Assembly (NCBI GenBank): GCA_003520025.1
Contig: DOVP01000272.1
Location: 1 to 6,773, forward strand
From: Phycisphaerales bacterium
GTDB lineage: Bacteria; Planctomycetota; Phycisphaerae; Phycisphaerales; SM1A02
Length of the DNA stretch: 6,773 nucleotides
Direction of reading: 5' to 3'
The notes beneath the pieces were generated by a model. The model saw only the letters and a program-made list of their open reading frames with translations, was not told the DNA's origin and did no database searches. Positions within the stretch are counted from its first letter, which is position 1. Every line of letters begins with the position of its first letter. This document shows positions 6,164 through 6,773 of the stretch, piece by piece. The translations under genes and the position numbers were made by a program.

Positions 6164-6773
6164 CCGATGCGCCATTCATGCTCGGAGTGTCGGGTGCCCG
6201 CGGCATCGTCGGCAAGACGATGACGCCGGAGGTCGCTCGCAGGTTTGCTGCGTGCTGGGGCAGCCATCTGGTTTCTGGCGCCGAGACCATTCCAGCTGTC
6301 TGCCTTGGCCGGGACAGCCGCCCGTCTGGTCCTGAACTTGCCGCTGCAGCGGCCGCGGGACTCGCGGCGGTGGGGTGCAGGGTCATTGACCTCGGCGTCG
6401 TCGCGACGCCGACCGTCGGCGTGATGATCGGCACCACAGGCGCAGCGGGAGGCGTCGTCATCACCGCCTCTCATAACCCGACGCCATGGAATGGGCTGAA
6501 ACTTCTTGATCACCACGGCACGGCCCCGTCATCGGAACTTGCCGCCGAGATCGTTGCCACCTTCCGCGGAAGCGACGAAGTTGAAACCACGGCCTCGTCT
6601 GAGTCGATCACGACCGAACTTCGAGGCACCGACACCCATATTTCGAAGGTGCTCGGACTGATCGATCCGATGCCGCTTCGCGAGCGAAATTTCACGGTCG
6701 TGCTCGATTCGGTCAATGGTGCTGGCACTGCTGGCGGACACTCACTACTCGACGCATATGGGTGTGACCTGAC
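6160..6773 (+). CDS. Phosphoglucosamine mutase / phosphomannomutase family protein (3' partial)
   Basis: An alpha-D-phosphohexomutase that would interconvert hexose 1- and 6-phosphates through a phosphoserine. Only 204 codons are visible; the family is usually about 450 aa. The ATG at 6160 overlaps the pterin-gene stop (ATGA). Domain 1 shows the GVSGARGIVG start (9-18), LGRDSRPSG (49-57), VIDLGVVATPTVGV (75-88) and the catalytic loop TASHNP with phosphoryl-accepting Ser104, then WNGLK. Domain 2 begins with VVLDSVNGAGTAGG before the window edge. The serine position fits GlmM, which makes glucosamine-1-phosphate for UDP-GlcNAc and peptidoglycan. The TASHNP and VSGARG forms look closer to the archaeal-type GlmM/phosphomannomutase branch than to the E. 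coli enzyme. The sugar-specificity loop lies outside the window, so glucosamine, mannose or glucose cannot be told apart. Confidence 0.92.
   Translation, partial: MTDAPFMLGVSGARGIVGKTMTPEVARRFAACWGSHLVSGAETIPAVCLGRDSRPSGPELAAAAAAGLAAVGCRVIDLGVVATPTVGVMIGTTGAAGGVVITASHNPTPWNGLKLLDHHGTAPSSELAAEIVATFRGSDEVETTASSESITTELRGTDTHISKVLGLIDPMPLRERNFTVVLDSVNGAGTAGGHSLLDAYGCDL

Overview
The window is a tightly packed, single-direction (+ strand) stretch of a bacterial chromosome, fairly GC-rich and with almost no intergenic DNA. It carries the distal part of a type IV pilus (T4P) gene cluster, followed by two metabolic genes. The organism is probably a Gram-negative environmental bacterium. A planctomycete (Phycisphaerae-like) is my best guess, from the acidic, dockerin-like calcium loops in a pilin-type protein and from the flavour of the pterin enzyme and phosphohexomutase. 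This assignment is inference from protein style and was not tested.

Region 1 (2-2254) holds pilus motor and platform genes. It starts inside a PilT-family retraction ATPase, cut at its 5' end by the window edge. Nine bases later comes a complete PilC/GspF-type inner-membrane platform protein.

Region 2 (2251-5689) holds three genes with type IV pilin-like N-termini, linked by four-base start/stop overlaps. They are a small acidic PilV/GspI-like prepilin, a very large (780 aa) PilX/GspK-like protein and a PilW/GspJ-like prepilin. The large protein has no Glu5, has EF-hand/dockerin-type calcium loops and probably has a beta-helical C-terminal part. The trio resembles the minor-pilin tip complex of T4P and type II secretion systems (GspI-GspJ-GspK). 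It is the most interesting part of the window because the GspK-like member is so large and multidomain. No major pilin, PilB extension ATPase, secretin, PilMNOP or prepilin peptidase gene lies in the window.

Region 3 (5690-6773) follows a 99-base gap. It contains a 124-aa member of the 6-pyruvoyl-tetrahydropterin synthase/QueD family whose usual catalytic Cys is replaced by an ExxHSH motif. A phosphoglucosamine/phosphomannomutase-type enzyme overlaps it by four bases and runs off the 3' edge. These two look unrelated to the pilus genes in function but are probably co-transcribed with each other. No RNA genes, mobile elements, CRISPR arrays, convincing promoters or terminators were seen.
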